A DNA stretch of 64,000 nucleotides from Fructobacillus fructosus KCTC 3544 (GTDB lineage: Bacteria; Bacillota; Bacilli; Lactobacillales; Lactobacillaceae): NCBI RefSeq assembly GCF_001438695.1, contig NZ_JQBH01000011.1, forward strand, positions 1 to 64,000, in the 5' to 3' direction. The notes under the pieces were generated by a model that saw only the letters and a program-made list of their open reading frames with translations, was not told the DNA's origin and did no database searches. The position numbers were made by a program, and so were the translations under genes. Every line of letters begins with the position of its first letter. Positions within the stretch are counted from its first letter, which is position 1. Shown one piece after another: positions 45,101 through 53,557 of this stretch.

Positions 45101-46216
45101 TTAAACCAAATCCAAGTGCAAATCGTTCTTCTTTGTCAGACCCATTTTTGTCATCAGGTAGTAGAAAACCACGGCAGCCACTGCTGGCAGCAACATGCCG
45201 AAGAGAACATAGAGTCCGAAAGTGTGCAGGTTTGTCCCGGCCAAAGCCAGTGGGGCAACCAATGAATTCAAGCCCATGCCGGCAAGGGCGTAAGGGACTT
45301 TGAATGAGAAGACACCAACCGCAACCATGGCTGAGACAGCGGCCATTAAGGCTGGCCCGAAGAAAAGCAGGGGGCTCTTCAACAGGTTCGCAAACTGAAC
45401 TTTTGGTGTCACGATAATTTGGGCAACGAAAGCGCCAAGGTTGTTTTGCTTCCAAGACATCACGGGATACATCACGAAGCCAGCGGTCGTGCCGATCATT
45501 GCTGCCCCAGATGACAAGGGGTCAAGCATAACAGCGATGGCCAAAGCGGCCGAAGAAGCGGGTGTCATTAAGAAGAGGAACCAGAAGAAGGCAACAACGA
45601 AGGCCCCTAAGAATGGGTTCACTTCCATGGTCTTGGCCAATGATTCAGAGATCCAGTTCAAGAATGGCGTCGTGTAGGTAGCGGCGAATAAACCAGTCAC
45701 CGTACCAGCAACAACAGCGGCAAAAGGTACTAACATCATGTCCAAAGGCGTCTTACCCGACAGGTAGTTACCAACCATGGCCGCGAAAACGGCGGCAAAG
45801 ACGGCGGAAACGGGCTGTCCCGAAGTCATGACAAGTGAGCCAACCGGTTGATTCGCTACCCAGTGGGTTGCTGTTTGAGCGTGTGGTACGGCCGTTGTCG
45901 CGAAGTAAACGGCGTTTGATCCGACTGTGGCCGAGATTAAGGCGGCCCCTGTTGTCAAGATATTAGAACGCATGGCCATGGCTACCCCAACACCAAGTGC
46001 GGGTGCCAGCATCTTTTGCCCCATTAAACCGGCCTGTACCAAAACGGGCAAGTGGAAGATGTTTCCCAGTGAGGAAAGGAGAAAGCCCATTCCCAATACC
46101 GACAAGATGACATAGGAGACACCCTGTGACACTTCATAAACAACGGAATTCTTTTTCTTTTCTGGCAGCGCGTTTGGTTCGGCAACTGCTTCTTGTGTTA
46201 CATTTTCGTTCGTCAT
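45101..46216 (-). CDS. PfoR-like / PTS_EIIC_2-type membrane protein
   Basis: A 371-aa membrane protein with about nine to ten hydrophobic segments after a hydrophilic N-terminus. It resembles the COG3641/PfoR group, predicted EIIC-like transporters without recognisable phosphorylation domains. The pattern GVAMAMRSNILTTGAALISATVGSNAVYF and the later FLMTPASSAALAIAVML recur in its paralogue at 61342-62493. Substrate unknown; the Ile-rich leader upstream points to a link with branched-chain amino acid or 2-oxo acid metabolism (inference). AGGAG precedes the ATG. Confidence 0.78.
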   Translation of the reverse strand: MTNENVTQEAVAEPNALPEKKKNSVVYEVSQGVSYVILSVLGMGFLLSSLGNIFHLPVLVQAGLMGQKMLAPALGVGVAMAMRSNILTTGAALISATVGSNAVYFATTAVPHAQTATHWVANQPVGSLVMTSGQPVSAVFAAVFAAMVGNYLSGKTPLDMMLVPFAAVVAGTVTGLFAATYTTPFLNWISESLAKTMEVNPFLGAFVVAFFWFLFLMTPASSAALAIAVMLDPLSSGAAMIGTTAGFVMYPVMSWKQNNLGAFVAQIIVTPKVQFANLLKSPLLFFGPALMAAVSAMVAVGVFSFKVPYALAGMGLNSLVAPLALAGTNLHTFGLYVLFGMLLPAVAAVVFYYLMTKMGLTKKNDLHLDLV

Positions 46217-46240
46217 ATTTTTTCTCCTGTATTTTTAAAA

Positions 46241-46269
46241 CAAAAAAAGACGCCATTTTACTGGCGTCT
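46241..46269 (-). terminator. Attenuator terminator before the PfoR-like operon
   Basis: AGACGCCA / TGGCGTCT, 8 bp with a 6-nt loop, followed by seven T on the minus strand. It lies between the leader peptide and the PfoR-like gene, 30 bp before its ATG. Confidence 0.88.
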
Positions 46270-46342
46270 AACAAAAAAATCTGTTGAAGAGCCACCAGTC
46301 ATTTTCACAAATGCTGGCAGCTTAAAGTAGTAGCCAACATTA

Positions 46343-46411
46343 TTAGGTAATAATAATAATGGCTACAATAATGTTTGAGTTGTTTAACATCGTCTTTGAC
46401 TTCAACATCAT
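46343..46411 (-). CDS. Ile-rich leader peptide, 22 aa
   Basis: A 22-codon frame with AGGAG 5 nt before its first ATG and 8 nt before the second. It ends NIIVAIIIIT: six isoleucine codons (all ATT) within nine, then a stop. This is the composition of ilv-type attenuator peptides. A strong promoter lies 25 bp upstream and a terminator 74 bp downstream. Confidence 0.75.
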   Translation of the reverse strand: MMLKSKTMLNNSNIIVAIIIIT

Positions 46412-46435
46412 CTTTTCTCCTTGTCTTTTTTATTT

Positions 46436-46463
46436 ATTATACATAGTAAAATGAGAAGTGCAA
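46436..46463 (-). promoter_or_regulatory. Promoter of the Ile leader and PfoR-like operon
   Basis: TTGCAC (46458-46463) and TATAAT (46436-46441) with a 16-bp spacer. The 46217-46517 gap is fully explained by this promoter, the leader peptide and the attenuator. Confidence 0.7.
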
Positions 46464-46517
46464 TAGTTTTTTCATTTATTTTTAATTTTCACTAAAAAAG
46501 TCTATCACCAAAGCTAA

Positions 46518-47300
46518 TCAACCTCGAATTGCAGTGACCATCTCTTGCGCATAGTCCTTTAAATGGGCTGGTGCCTGTCGACCATATTGCTCACAAATTG
46601 CCACACAGGCAGAACCAACAATGGCACCATCTGCTAACGCAGCCATTTCGTTTGCCTGTTCCGGACTGTGAATACCAAAACCAATCTCAATTGGTAAATC
46701 AGTGGCCCGACGAACTGAATCAACTAGCTGGTCTAGGTTCTGTGAAAAGTCTTCCTCTGAGCGCTGACCCGTCACACCGTTGGATGATACCAGATAAACA
46801 AAGCCAGTCATCCCTTTGACCAACCTTGGAATCCGGTCGCCCGACTGACTAGTCACCAGCGGAATCAAGTCAATTCCGTGCTTTTTTGTATAGGGGGTCA
46901 GTTCCCCCTGTTCCTCGTAAGGTAGGTCGGGGATAATCAACCCGTCCACGCCATATTTTGCACAGGCTGCGGTAAAGGCGTCATAACCATACTGAAAGAC
47001 CATGTTACAGTAAACTAAAAAGGCCAGGGGTACGTCAGATTGCTGGCGAATCTTTTGGACCGCCTCAAAAATGTCATCGACTGGTAGATTCGGATCTTTC
47101 AGCGCTCGCACATCGGCTTTTTGAATCACGGGTCCATCAGCGACCGGGTCCGAAAAAGGAATTCCGATTTCGACCAAGTCTGCCCCACCCTCTGCCAATG
47201 CTAAAACGTTTTGCACGGTCGTTTCCAGGTCCGGATCGTTCGCCGTTACAAAGGCGATAAACGACTTTTGATTGGATAGTGACTGTTGAATTTTACTCAT
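46518..47300 (-). CDS. trpA: Tryptophan synthase alpha chain
   Basis: A 260-aa TIM barrel that cleaves indole-3-glycerol phosphate to indole and passes it to TrpB. Catalytic Glu is in [21 protein letters not shown] and Asp in [20 protein letters not shown] is the phosphate region. The ATG at 47300 has AAGGAG 9 nt upstream and overlaps trpB by 8 nt; the longer frame would run deeper into trpB. Last gene of the trp operon; no clear terminator follows. Confidence 0.96.
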   Translation of the reverse strand: MSKIQQSLSNQKSFIAFVTANDPDLETTVQNVLALAEGGADLVEIGIPFSDPVADGPVIQKADVRALKDPNLPVDDIFEAVQKIRQQSDVPLAFLVYCNMVFQYGYDAFTAACAKYGVDGLIIPDLPYEEQGELTPYTKKHGIDLIPLVTSQSGDRIPRLVKGMTGFVYLVSSNGVTGQRSEEDFSQNLDQLVDSVRRATDLPIEIGFGIHSPEQANEMAALADGAIVGSACVAICEQYGRQAPAHLKDYAQEMVTAIRG

Positions 47301-48486
47301 TAATCTCGACTCCTTGATACTTTGCGATGGCTGCCACGTCCTTGTCACCACGGCCAGAAACCGTGCAGACAATAATTTCATCCTTTGGCAAAGTCGGTGC
47401 TAATTTCTGAACATAAGCAATGGCGTGGCAGGACTCCACCGCCGCGATAATACCTTCCTGTTTGGCAATGTACTCGAAAGCCCCTACCGCTTCATCATCG
47501 GTAATTCCCACATACTTTGCCCGCTTAGTAGCTGCCAAAAAAGCGTGTTCCGGACCGACGCCCGGATAGTCCAGACCGGCGGAAATCGAATAAACCGGAT
47601 TAATTTGCCCTGCTTTGTTTTGCAGGAAGAGTGATTTCATCCCGTGAAAGATTCCGGTCGAACCGAGTTCAATGGTCGCCGCCGTGTCCGTTGAATGAAG
47701 TCCCTTTCCGGCTGCTTCGACACCAATCAAGGTGACTGCTGGCTGATCAATGTAAGCGGCAAACGACCCGATGGCGTTGGAACCGCCTCCGACACAGGCC
47801 ACGACTTTATCAGGCAAACGCCCTTCGGCCTTTTGTAGCTGGAGCTTAGATTCTTCTGAAATCACGGATTGAAAGTTGCGAACCATGCTTGGATACGGAT
47901 GAGGACCGGTCGCTGATCCCATGACGTAAAAGATGTCATCCGGATTGGCAGCATAGGCCTGTAAAGCGGCATTGACAGCATCCTTCAACGTTTTGGTACC
48001 CGTCTCGACTGGATGAACTGTCGCACCGAGCAATTCCATACGATAAACGTTCAACTGCTGCCGGTCTGTATCTTCCTTTCCCATATAAACGTCGCATTCA
48101 AAACCAAAGAGCGCGGCAATGGTGGCCGTCGCCACACCATGTTGACCGGCACCCGTTTCAGCAATTAAACGTTTTTTACCCATCCGCTTAGCCAGAAGCG
48201 CCTGCCCAATGACGTTGTTAATCTTGTGGGCTCCCGTATGATTCAGGTCCTCACGCTTAAGGTAAATCTTGGCACCGCCTAAGTCTTTCGTCATGTTCTT
48301 AGCGTAATATAGCAACGATGGTCGGTTCGCATAGTTGGCCAACAATTCGCGATAATCATGTTGAAAAGCTGGATCCTGCTTTGCCTCCTCATAGGCTGCT
48401 GCCATCCGATTCAATTCTGGAATCAAGGTTTCGGGCACATATTGCCCCCCGAATTGGCCAAAGCGGCCGGTTTTCTCATTAGTCAT
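47293..48486 (-). CDS. trpB: Tryptophan synthase beta chain
   Basis: A 397-aa PLP enzyme that condenses indole and serine to tryptophan. The PLP lysine is in [14 protein letters not shown], the phosphate loop in [10 protein letters not shown], and the catalytic Glu region is AETGAGQHG. The ATG at 48486 follows GGAGAG and overlaps the trpF stop by 8 nt. Confidence 0.97.
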   Translation of the reverse strand: MTNEKTGRFGQFGGQYVPETLIPELNRMAAAYEEAKQDPAFQHDYRELLANYANRPSLLYYAKNMTKDLGGAKIYLKREDLNHTGAHKINNVIGQALLAKRMGKKRLIAETGAGQHGVATATIAALFGFECDVYMGKEDTDRQQLNVYRMELLGATVHPVETGTKTLKDAVNAALQAYAANPDDIFYVMGSATGPHPYPSMVRNFQSVISEESKLQLQKAEGRLPDKVVACVGGGSNAIGSFAAYIDQPAVTLIGVEAAGKGLHSTDTAATIELGSTGIFHGMKSLFLQNKAGQINPVYSISAGLDYPGVGPEHAFLAATKRAKYVGITDDEAVGAFEYIAKQEGIIAAVESCHAIAYVQKLAPTLPKDEIIVCTVSGRGDKDVAAIAKYQGVEINE

Positions 48487-49093
48487 TCTTCTCTCCATTT
48501 CCGTGGGCAATCGCCACGAGTGCTTGCATTTTTTTTAGACTTTTTTGACCGTTTTGTTCACTCCCGGAGGATAAGTCAACACCGTACGGCTGAACTTGGT
48601 CAATCGCTTTTTGAAGGTTGGCTACGTTCAACCCGCCAGCTAAGAACGTTTTGTTCCGGGTTAAATCTGGTAAAGTCGCCCAATCCAGTTGCTGGCCCGA
48701 CCCCGAGCCTGCATCAACTAGCCGATAATCTGAAACATCTTGGGGGTTGTTGACCATTTTTTTAATCTGTTCAAATCCCACAGCAACCTGAATAAGCGAA
48801 ACACCTTCCGCCTTCAATCTTTCAACATCCTTTCGCTCTCTTGGTAAATGTAATTGAACGATTTGAATAATCTTTTTTCGATATAAAGAAAGAATGGTCT
48901 CAATCGACTGGTCAGTGAAGACACCCACGAGGGGGATTTGATCATTCAAGGTGGTTCGTATTAATTCGGCTTGTTCGATCGTGACTCGATGCCGCCCAGT
49001 TGCAAAGACCACACCGGCAAAGTCTGGCTGGGCTTGATTAACAGCTTCGGCATCGGCTCTCGTCATTAGCCCGCAAATCTTAATTTTTGTCAT
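48479..49093 (-). CDS. trpF: Phosphoribosylanthranilate isomerase
   Basis: A 204-aa TIM barrel. The catalytic Cys is in KICGLMT at the N-terminus, the general acid Asp in [10 protein letters not shown], and the phosphate site in [11 protein letters not shown] and GVDLSSGSE. It starts 3 bp after the trpC stop, with GGAG upstream. Confidence 0.96.
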   Translation of the reverse strand: MTKIKICGLMTRADAEAVNQAQPDFAGVVFATGRHRVTIEQAELIRTTLNDQIPLVGVFTDQSIETILSLYRKKIIQIVQLHLPRERKDVERLKAEGVSLIQVAVGFEQIKKMVNNPQDVSDYRLVDAGSGSGQQLDWATLPDLTRNKTFLAGGLNVANLQKAIDQVQPYGVDLSSGSEQNGQKSLKKMQALVAIAHGNGEKND

Positions 49094-49096
49094 GAA

Positions 49097-49873
49097 CTAC
49101 TCCAGCGCCTCTTTAATAAAACCCTTCTTGTCTGACGCCTTCATTAACGCCTCACCAACCAAGACAGCGTTAACACCCAGTTTCTTTAGTTCTTGAATAT
49201 CTGCTACGGTTGAGACACCCGACTCGGCCACAAAGGCCACGGTCTCCGGAATCAGGTGACGCAGCTTTTTGCTATTCTCAAAGGACACGGTAAAGTCTTT
49301 GAGGTTGCGATTGTTAACGCCAATCATTTGGGCGCCGACTTTTAAAGCCCGGTTAATTTCTTCTTCATCGTGCGCTTCAACTAAGACTGCTAACCCAAGG
49401 GAGTGGGCCAGCTGCAGATAAGCCGACAACTCTTCATCGGATAAAATCGCGACAATCAGCAAAATCATTCGGGCGCCAGCGACTTTTGCCTGATAAATCA
49501 TGTAGGGGTCGATGGTGAAGTCCTTCCGCAAGAGCGGAGTTGGCACCTCTTCGGCAATCGTTTTTAAGTAATCAATGTTGCCCAAGAAATAATCCGGTTC
49601 GGTTAGCACCGAAATGGCCGTCGCCCCGGCCGCTTCATACTCCTTAGCAATGGCCAGGTAGTCAAAGTCTTCGGCAATCAACCCCTTAGAGGGCGAGGCT
49701 TTTTTCACCTCAGCGATAATCGAAAGCGTTGGTGCTAAAAAACGCTGATAGAGTTCGTTCGGATTCATCACCGGTAGACTTTCCGCCTGCTTTTTTAGTT
49801 CAATCAGAGGCAGTTGTTGCTTTTCCACCACCAGCCGCTTTTTGGTTGCGGTCACTAAATCGTCTAGAATCAT
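49097..49873 (-). CDS. trpC: Indole-3-glycerol phosphate synthase
   Basis: A 258-aa TIM barrel. Catalytic residues are in IAEVKKASPSKG (Lys), LLRKDFTIDPYMIYQAK (Lys) and IGVNNRNLKDF (Asn), with VAESGVSTVADI near the end. The ATG overlaps the trpD stop by 4 nt (ATGA). Confidence 0.97.
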   Translation of the reverse strand: MILDDLVTATKKRLVVEKQQLPLIELKKQAESLPVMNPNELYQRFLAPTLSIIAEVKKASPSKGLIAEDFDYLAIAKEYEAAGATAISVLTEPDYFLGNIDYLKTIAEEVPTPLLRKDFTIDPYMIYQAKVAGARMILLIVAILSDEELSAYLQLAHSLGLAVLVEAHDEEEINRALKVGAQMIGVNNRNLKDFTVSFENSKKLRHLIPETVAFVAESGVSTVADIQELKKLGVNAVLVGEALMKASDKKGFIKEALE

Positions 49874-50883
49874 TGCAACACTTCCTTCTTTGTCAACGCC
49901 GTTAACTTCGCGATGGCCGCACCAGAGTCGATGGCTGCTTGTGCTTGTTTAATTCCCTGTTCAATACTGATTGATGAATCAACAACCGACAAAGCAATAC
50001 CAGCATTTAATAAAACAACGTCTCGCCGGGGTCCTTTCTCCTTCCCAGCTAGGATAGCTTGGGTGATTTGAGCGTTCTCCTCCCCGCTACCTCCGGTGAT
50101 TGCTGACTTTTTCGCCGACTTTAATCCGACATCTTCCGGCTTAATCGTTTGATAAGTGACGGCATCCCCACGCAAGCTAACAATCTTCGTGGGCGCGGAA
50201 ATCGAGGCTTCGTCTAAGCCATCCGTCCCATAAATGACATTGGCTCGCTGAACGCCCAATTGGTGTAGCACTTGTGCCATTGGTTCCAATAATTCTGGCT
50301 TTGCAACACCGAGCACCATCTTTTCAGGAGCCGCCGGGTTAGCCAATGGTCCCAACAAATTAAAAATCGTTCGAATTCCTAACTTTGAGCGAATGGGGCC
50401 GACCGCCTTCATGGCTGGGTGGTAATCCTGTGCGAAAAGGAAGGTAAAGTTTTCCCTTGTAAGCATCGACTCACTCGCCTCTTGACTTTGGTGGATTGGA
50501 AAGTTCAAGGCCTCCAAAACGTCAGCTGCCCCAGATTTCGAGGAAGCAGCGCGGTTACCGTGCTTCACGACTTTTACCCCCATGGCAGCCAACAAAATTC
50601 CAGTCGTTGAGGAAATGTTAAAGGAGTTTGAGTGGTCACCACCCGTTCCAACGATGTCCAACCCATCGGGTTGTGCTGGAAAGGTCTTCGCCATGGCCCG
50701 CATTCCGGCAGCCCCGCCAGCGATTTCGACATCGCTTTCGCCCTTGTCGGCCAAAGCCGTCAAGAAGGAGGCGATGGCCACGTCGCTTTCGTCACCAGAC
50801 ATCATCGCCTGGATGGCGGCCTTGCTTTCGTCAAAAGTCAGTGACTGCTTGTTTTGAATTTTTTCAGTGAATTGTTGTAACAT
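49870..50883 (-). CDS. trpD: Anthranilate phosphoribosyltransferase
   Basis: A 337-aa enzyme joining anthranilate and PRPP. The PRPP loop DIVGTGGDHSNSFNISS and the KHGNRAASSKSGAADVLEAL motif are intact. The start follows GGAGG and overlaps trpG by 20 nt. Confidence 0.97.
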   Translation of the reverse strand: MLQQFTEKIQNKQSLTFDESKAAIQAMMSGDESDVAIASFLTALADKGESDVEIAGGAAGMRAMAKTFPAQPDGLDIVGTGGDHSNSFNISSTTGILLAAMGVKVVKHGNRAASSKSGAADVLEALNFPIHQSQEASESMLTRENFTFLFAQDYHPAMKAVGPIRSKLGIRTIFNLLGPLANPAAPEKMVLGVAKPELLEPMAQVLHQLGVQRANVIYGTDGLDEASISAPTKIVSLRGDAVTYQTIKPEDVGLKSAKKSAITGGSGEENAQITQAILAGKEKGPRRDVVLLNAGIALSVVDSSISIEQGIKQAQAAIDSGAAIAKLTALTKKEVLQ

Positions 50884-51472
50884 GAGGGGCCTCCGTCATC
50901 TTTAAGAAGTTTCTAAAAATTAAATCTGCGACTTTTTCATCAGTCATAATCGATTCTGGGTGAAATTCGACACCGTAGACTTGGTTGGCTTCGTCGGCCA
51001 CCGCTTGAACCGTGCCATCGTCAGCCATGGCCGTGACGGTCAGACCGGCAGGCAATGTCGTCGGATTAATCATCAGCGAGTGATAACGACCAACGATAAA
51101 GTCAGCCGGACAACCAGCAAAGAGTGGGGATTGACCACCTTGACTTTGGTGCACTAAAGACGTTCGTCCGTGCATGAGTGGCGCTAAGGTAATTTCGCCA
51201 CCGTATACCTGGCCAATTGCCTGATGCCCTAGGCAAACACCCAGAATGGGCACTTTCCCAATGGCTGCTCTGAGCACTTCATTCATTCGCCCGGCTTCAT
51301 CTGGCCGTCCAGGGCCTGGGGATAAGATTAATCCTTGCAGCGACTTTTCCGCCAAATCAGCAATGGTTACCTGATCATTTTTAACGACTCGAATGACTTG
51401 GTCCGTTCGTCGCCCGACTTCTTGGTACAAATTGTAAGTAAAGGAATCGTAATTATCGATTAGTAGTATCAT
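50864..51472 (-). CDS. trpG: Anthranilate synthase glutamine amidotransferase
   Basis: A 202-aa class I amidotransferase that supplies ammonia to TrpE. It begins LLIDNYDSFTYNL, with the nucleophile Cys in GVCLGHQAIG and the His-Glu pair in YGVEFHPESI. It overlaps trpE by 20 nt. A PabA role is possible in principle, but context gives TrpG. Confidence 0.95.
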   Translation of the reverse strand: MILLIDNYDSFTYNLYQEVGRRTDQVIRVVKNDQVTIADLAEKSLQGLILSPGPGRPDEAGRMNEVLRAAIGKVPILGVCLGHQAIGQVYGGEITLAPLMHGRTSLVHQSQGGQSPLFAGCPADFIVGRYHSLMINPTTLPAGLTVTAMADDGTVQAVADEANQVYGVEFHPESIMTDEKVADLIFRNFLKMTEAPHVTTIH

Positions 51473-52913
51473 GGTTCATTTCCCTTCCACCGAGTAGGTT
51501 CATCATCAAGGCACTTTTATTATGGAATTCCAAGTACTCCTCTTCCACCTTAGAATCGGCAACAATCCCAGCACCAGAGTGGATAACGACTTGCTCGCCC
51601 TTTTGGTAAACCATTCGAATGCCAATCGCTAGATCCACATCCCCGTTGAAATCCAACGTCCCAATACCACCCCCGTAGATGCCCCGCTTTTGCCCTTCTA
51701 ATTTATTGATGATTTGCATGGCAGAAATCTTCGGTGCCCCGGACAGGGTCCCGGCTGGTAAAGTCGCTAAGACCAAGTCAATTGGATTTAGCTGCTTTTT
51801 GGCCTGACTCTCAATGGTTGAGCCCAAATGCATCACGTTCGGGAATTTCAGTAAACGTTGTAAGGCGGTCACGCGAACGGTGCCAAATTCCGATACCCGT
51901 CCAAGGTCGTTCCGACCGAGGTCAACGAGCATGTTGTGTTCGGCCTGTTCCTTTTGACTGTTTTGCAATTCTTTTTCAAAACGTTCCTCTTCTTCAGCTG
52001 TCCGCCCACGACGCCGCGTCCCGGCCAGTGGATAGGAAAAGAGTTGGGCACCAGTCTTTTTAATGAGCGTTTCGGGCGAAGCGCCTAAGACTTGAAAATC
52101 GCCGTCTCGAAAGTAGAAATGATAGGGAGAAGGATCGCCCGCCCGTAACTGTCGGCCGAATGACAACATATCGAGCTGTCCAGTCGTTTCCGCCGTTAAC
52201 GGGTTAGACAAAATTAATTGAAAGATGTCACCTTGGACAATGTGCGCCTTAGCTTCTTTTACCCGTTTTTCAAATGCTGCCATTGAAAAGCGCGGCGAAA
52301 AAGTCAGTTCTCCCTTTGTATTCGCTTGTGAAGCCGACCGTTTACTTATCTTGCAGATGTTTTGTCCGTAGTCCACCAATTCTTTTTCAACGTCCTGCGG
52401 CCTTTCCTCTGCCTCAATAACCTTTGTCAGGGTTAATTTAGCTTCTTCCTCTTGATAGGTAATCACCACGTCTGGTAAGAACAGGTCGGCATCAACTAGG
52501 TCACGTTCGTTTTCAACTTTTTTTAAATGAACATCTGGACTGTACCGGGCAAAGTCATAAGCAAAGTAACCAATCAGGCCCTGCTGGAAAAAAGGCCCCT
52601 GTTCCAGTCGCTGATAACTGGTTTGATCGAAGCGCTTTTTTAGGGTTTCAATCGGTTGATCACTGGTTAAAAATGTCTGATTGTGACCATTCTTTTCATA
52701 CAATTGACCATTGTTGATTCTCAATACCTTCTTTGGCTTAACGACCACCGTCGTTTGACCGTTTCGTTCAAAAACCATAGCTGGCTCACCGGTTTCAGTA
52801 AAGTTTTCAATAACAGCGTATGGATCAAATTCAGGTGTTGCCATTTCAACAAGCACTACAGGATTGGGATTCTTTTGGCTTGCTTGCTTTAGATTAGTTG
52901 TTTTCTTTTTCAA
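51453..52913 (-). CDS. trpE: Anthranilate synthase component I
   Basis: A 486-aa chorismate-utilising enzyme, first step of the tryptophan branch. Landmarks are FQLILSNPLT, LGASPETLIK, PLAGTRRRGRT, HNMLVDLGRNDLGRV, LPAGTLSGAPKISAMQIINKLE and YGGGIG. The start is a TTG at 52913 with GAGG 8 nt upstream, encoding a Lys-rich beginning (KKKTTNLKQ). It is first gene after the T-box leader. The N-terminal feedback site was not analysed. Confidence 0.95.
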   Translation of the reverse strand: MKKKTTNLKQASQKNPNPVVLVEMATPEFDPYAVIENFTETGEPAMVFERNGQTTVVVKPKKVLRINNGQLYEKNGHNQTFLTSDQPIETLKKRFDQTSYQRLEQGPFFQQGLIGYFAYDFARYSPDVHLKKVENERDLVDADLFLPDVVITYQEEEAKLTLTKVIEAEERPQDVEKELVDYGQNICKISKRSASQANTKGELTFSPRFSMAAFEKRVKEAKAHIVQGDIFQLILSNPLTAETTGQLDMLSFGRQLRAGDPSPYHFYFRDGDFQVLGASPETLIKKTGAQLFSYPLAGTRRRGRTAEEEERFEKELQNSQKEQAEHNMLVDLGRNDLGRVSEFGTVRVTALQRLLKFPNVMHLGSTIESQAKKQLNPIDLVLATLPAGTLSGAPKISAMQIINKLEGQKRGIYGGGIGTLDFNGDVDLAIGIRMVYQKGEQVVIHSGAGIVADSKVEEEYLEFHNKSALMMNLLGGREMNHDTTNR

Positions 52914-52942
52914 TTCAGCTACCTCGCAGATTTTTATCCATT

Positions 52943-52991
52943 AAAAAATCCGTCCAAAACAAAACAATAAGTGCTTTGTTAAGGACGGATT
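52943..52991 (-). terminator. T-box regulated terminator of the trp operon
   Basis: AATCCGTCC / GGACGGATT with a loop of about 27 nt and a T run on the minus strand, before trpE. The ascending arm directly follows, and competes with, the T-box antiterminator. Confidence 0.9.
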
Positions 52992-53257
52992 ACTCCGCGG
53001 TGCCACCTTAATTGAGTTGAAAAAGAAGCTAGCCAAAAAAACTAGTCATTTCAACCCCTCCTTAGCGAGATACCAACATATCCCCGGCAACTGACGTATG
53101 CCTGACGTTTCCCCTACTTGATTACTCTTTCAGAAGAACCCTCCGTGGTCCATTTAACTGCCTGCGTTCGATCACCCTCTCAGCATCGGTGACTCTCTTT
53201 GCGTGCACAACAATCTTGATCTCCACATCCTTGGTTTGTTTGGACGAATATTTAATT
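52943..53257 (-). promoter_or_regulatory. T-box leader, tRNA-Trp sensing (predicted)
   Basis: The canonical T-box sequence AGGTGGCACCGCGGAGTA is present on the minus strand at about 52991-53008, followed by the terminator. About 140 nt upstream a TGG triplet (53150-53152) in a stem-I position is the likely specifier codon, matching tryptophan. Uncharged tRNA-Trp should pair with the T-box loop and prevent termination. The fine stem I structure was not folded in detail. Confidence 0.92.
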
Positions 53258-53263
53258 GCTCTT

Positions 53264-53292
53264 AGCTTAACCAGCAGAGAAAACTTTGTCAA
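53264..53292 (-). promoter_or_regulatory. Promoter of the trp operon
   Basis: TTGACA (53287-53292) and TAAGCT (53264-53269), 17 bp apart, reading into the T-box. Confidence 0.7.
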
Positions 53293-53348
53293 GAGTAAAA
53301 TTAAAATATACTCATTTGAAATGAATTTGATTAAGATTTCTAATTAAA

Positions 53349-53362
53349 AGAAAACGTTTTCT
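53349..53362. promoter_or_regulatory. Possible cre (CcpA) site
   Basis: Perfect 14-bp palindrome AGAAAACGTTTTCT, close to catabolite-responsive element consensus except at the ends. It lies between the divergent trp and aro promoters. Function inferred from sequence only. Confidence 0.35.
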
Positions 53363-53438
53363 ACATATAATGCCCAATATTACCAATGAAATCATCAAAT
53401 CGCCATGGAAATAAAATGAAAATATTTTTAATTTTATC

Positions 53439-53467
53439 TTGCATTCATTTCTCAAGCATGTTTTAAT
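53439..53467 (+). promoter_or_regulatory. Promoter of the aro operon
   Basis: TTGCAT (53439-53444) and TTTAAT (53462-53467), 17 bp apart. The predicted start is about 25 nt before the leader peptide ATG. An alternative TATAAT near 53366 lacks a good -35. Confidence 0.6.
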
Positions 53468-53497
53468 AGAGACAACTTCAGGAAAGGGATTCCGACG

Positions 53498-53557
53498 ATG
53501 AAATCATTACCGATTAACATGATGAACCGTTACTACGGCTTTTATTACTTTAGATAG
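53498..53557 (+). CDS. Tyr/Phe-rich leader peptide, 19 aa
   Basis: Encodes MKSLPINMMNRYYGFYYFR, then TAG. Six of the last eight residues are Tyr or Phe, with no Trp. A GGAAAGG site lies about 10 nt upstream. The Tyr codons TTACTAC (53530-53536) and the final TTACT-TAGAT can pair with 53596-53608 of the leader RNA, so ribosome position would decide folding. Strong candidate for an attenuator peptide. Confidence 0.78.
   Translation: MKSLPINMMNRYYGFYYFR

Larger units (their letters stand above)
46241..46435 (-). promoter_or_regulatory. Ile-responsive ribosome-mediated attenuator (predicted)
   Basis: Within the leader RNA several stems exclude each other. GTAGCC-ATTATT over the Ile codons pairs with AATAAT-GGCTAC just after the stop. 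The TTGGC in that second arm can instead pair with the following GCCAG. That GCCAG is also the 5' arm of CCAGCATTT/AAATG-CTGG, and the ACTGG of that stem can pair with CCAGT in the terminator's 5' arm and loop. Stalling at Ile codons would shift this chain toward an open terminator. Pairings are seen; the switch is inferred. Confidence 0.65.

Noticed and set aside
53361-53372. TATAAT near 53366 as the aro promoter
   Set aside because: No suitable -35 box lies upstream, while TTGCAT/TTTAAT at 53439-53467 fits the leader peptide distance better.
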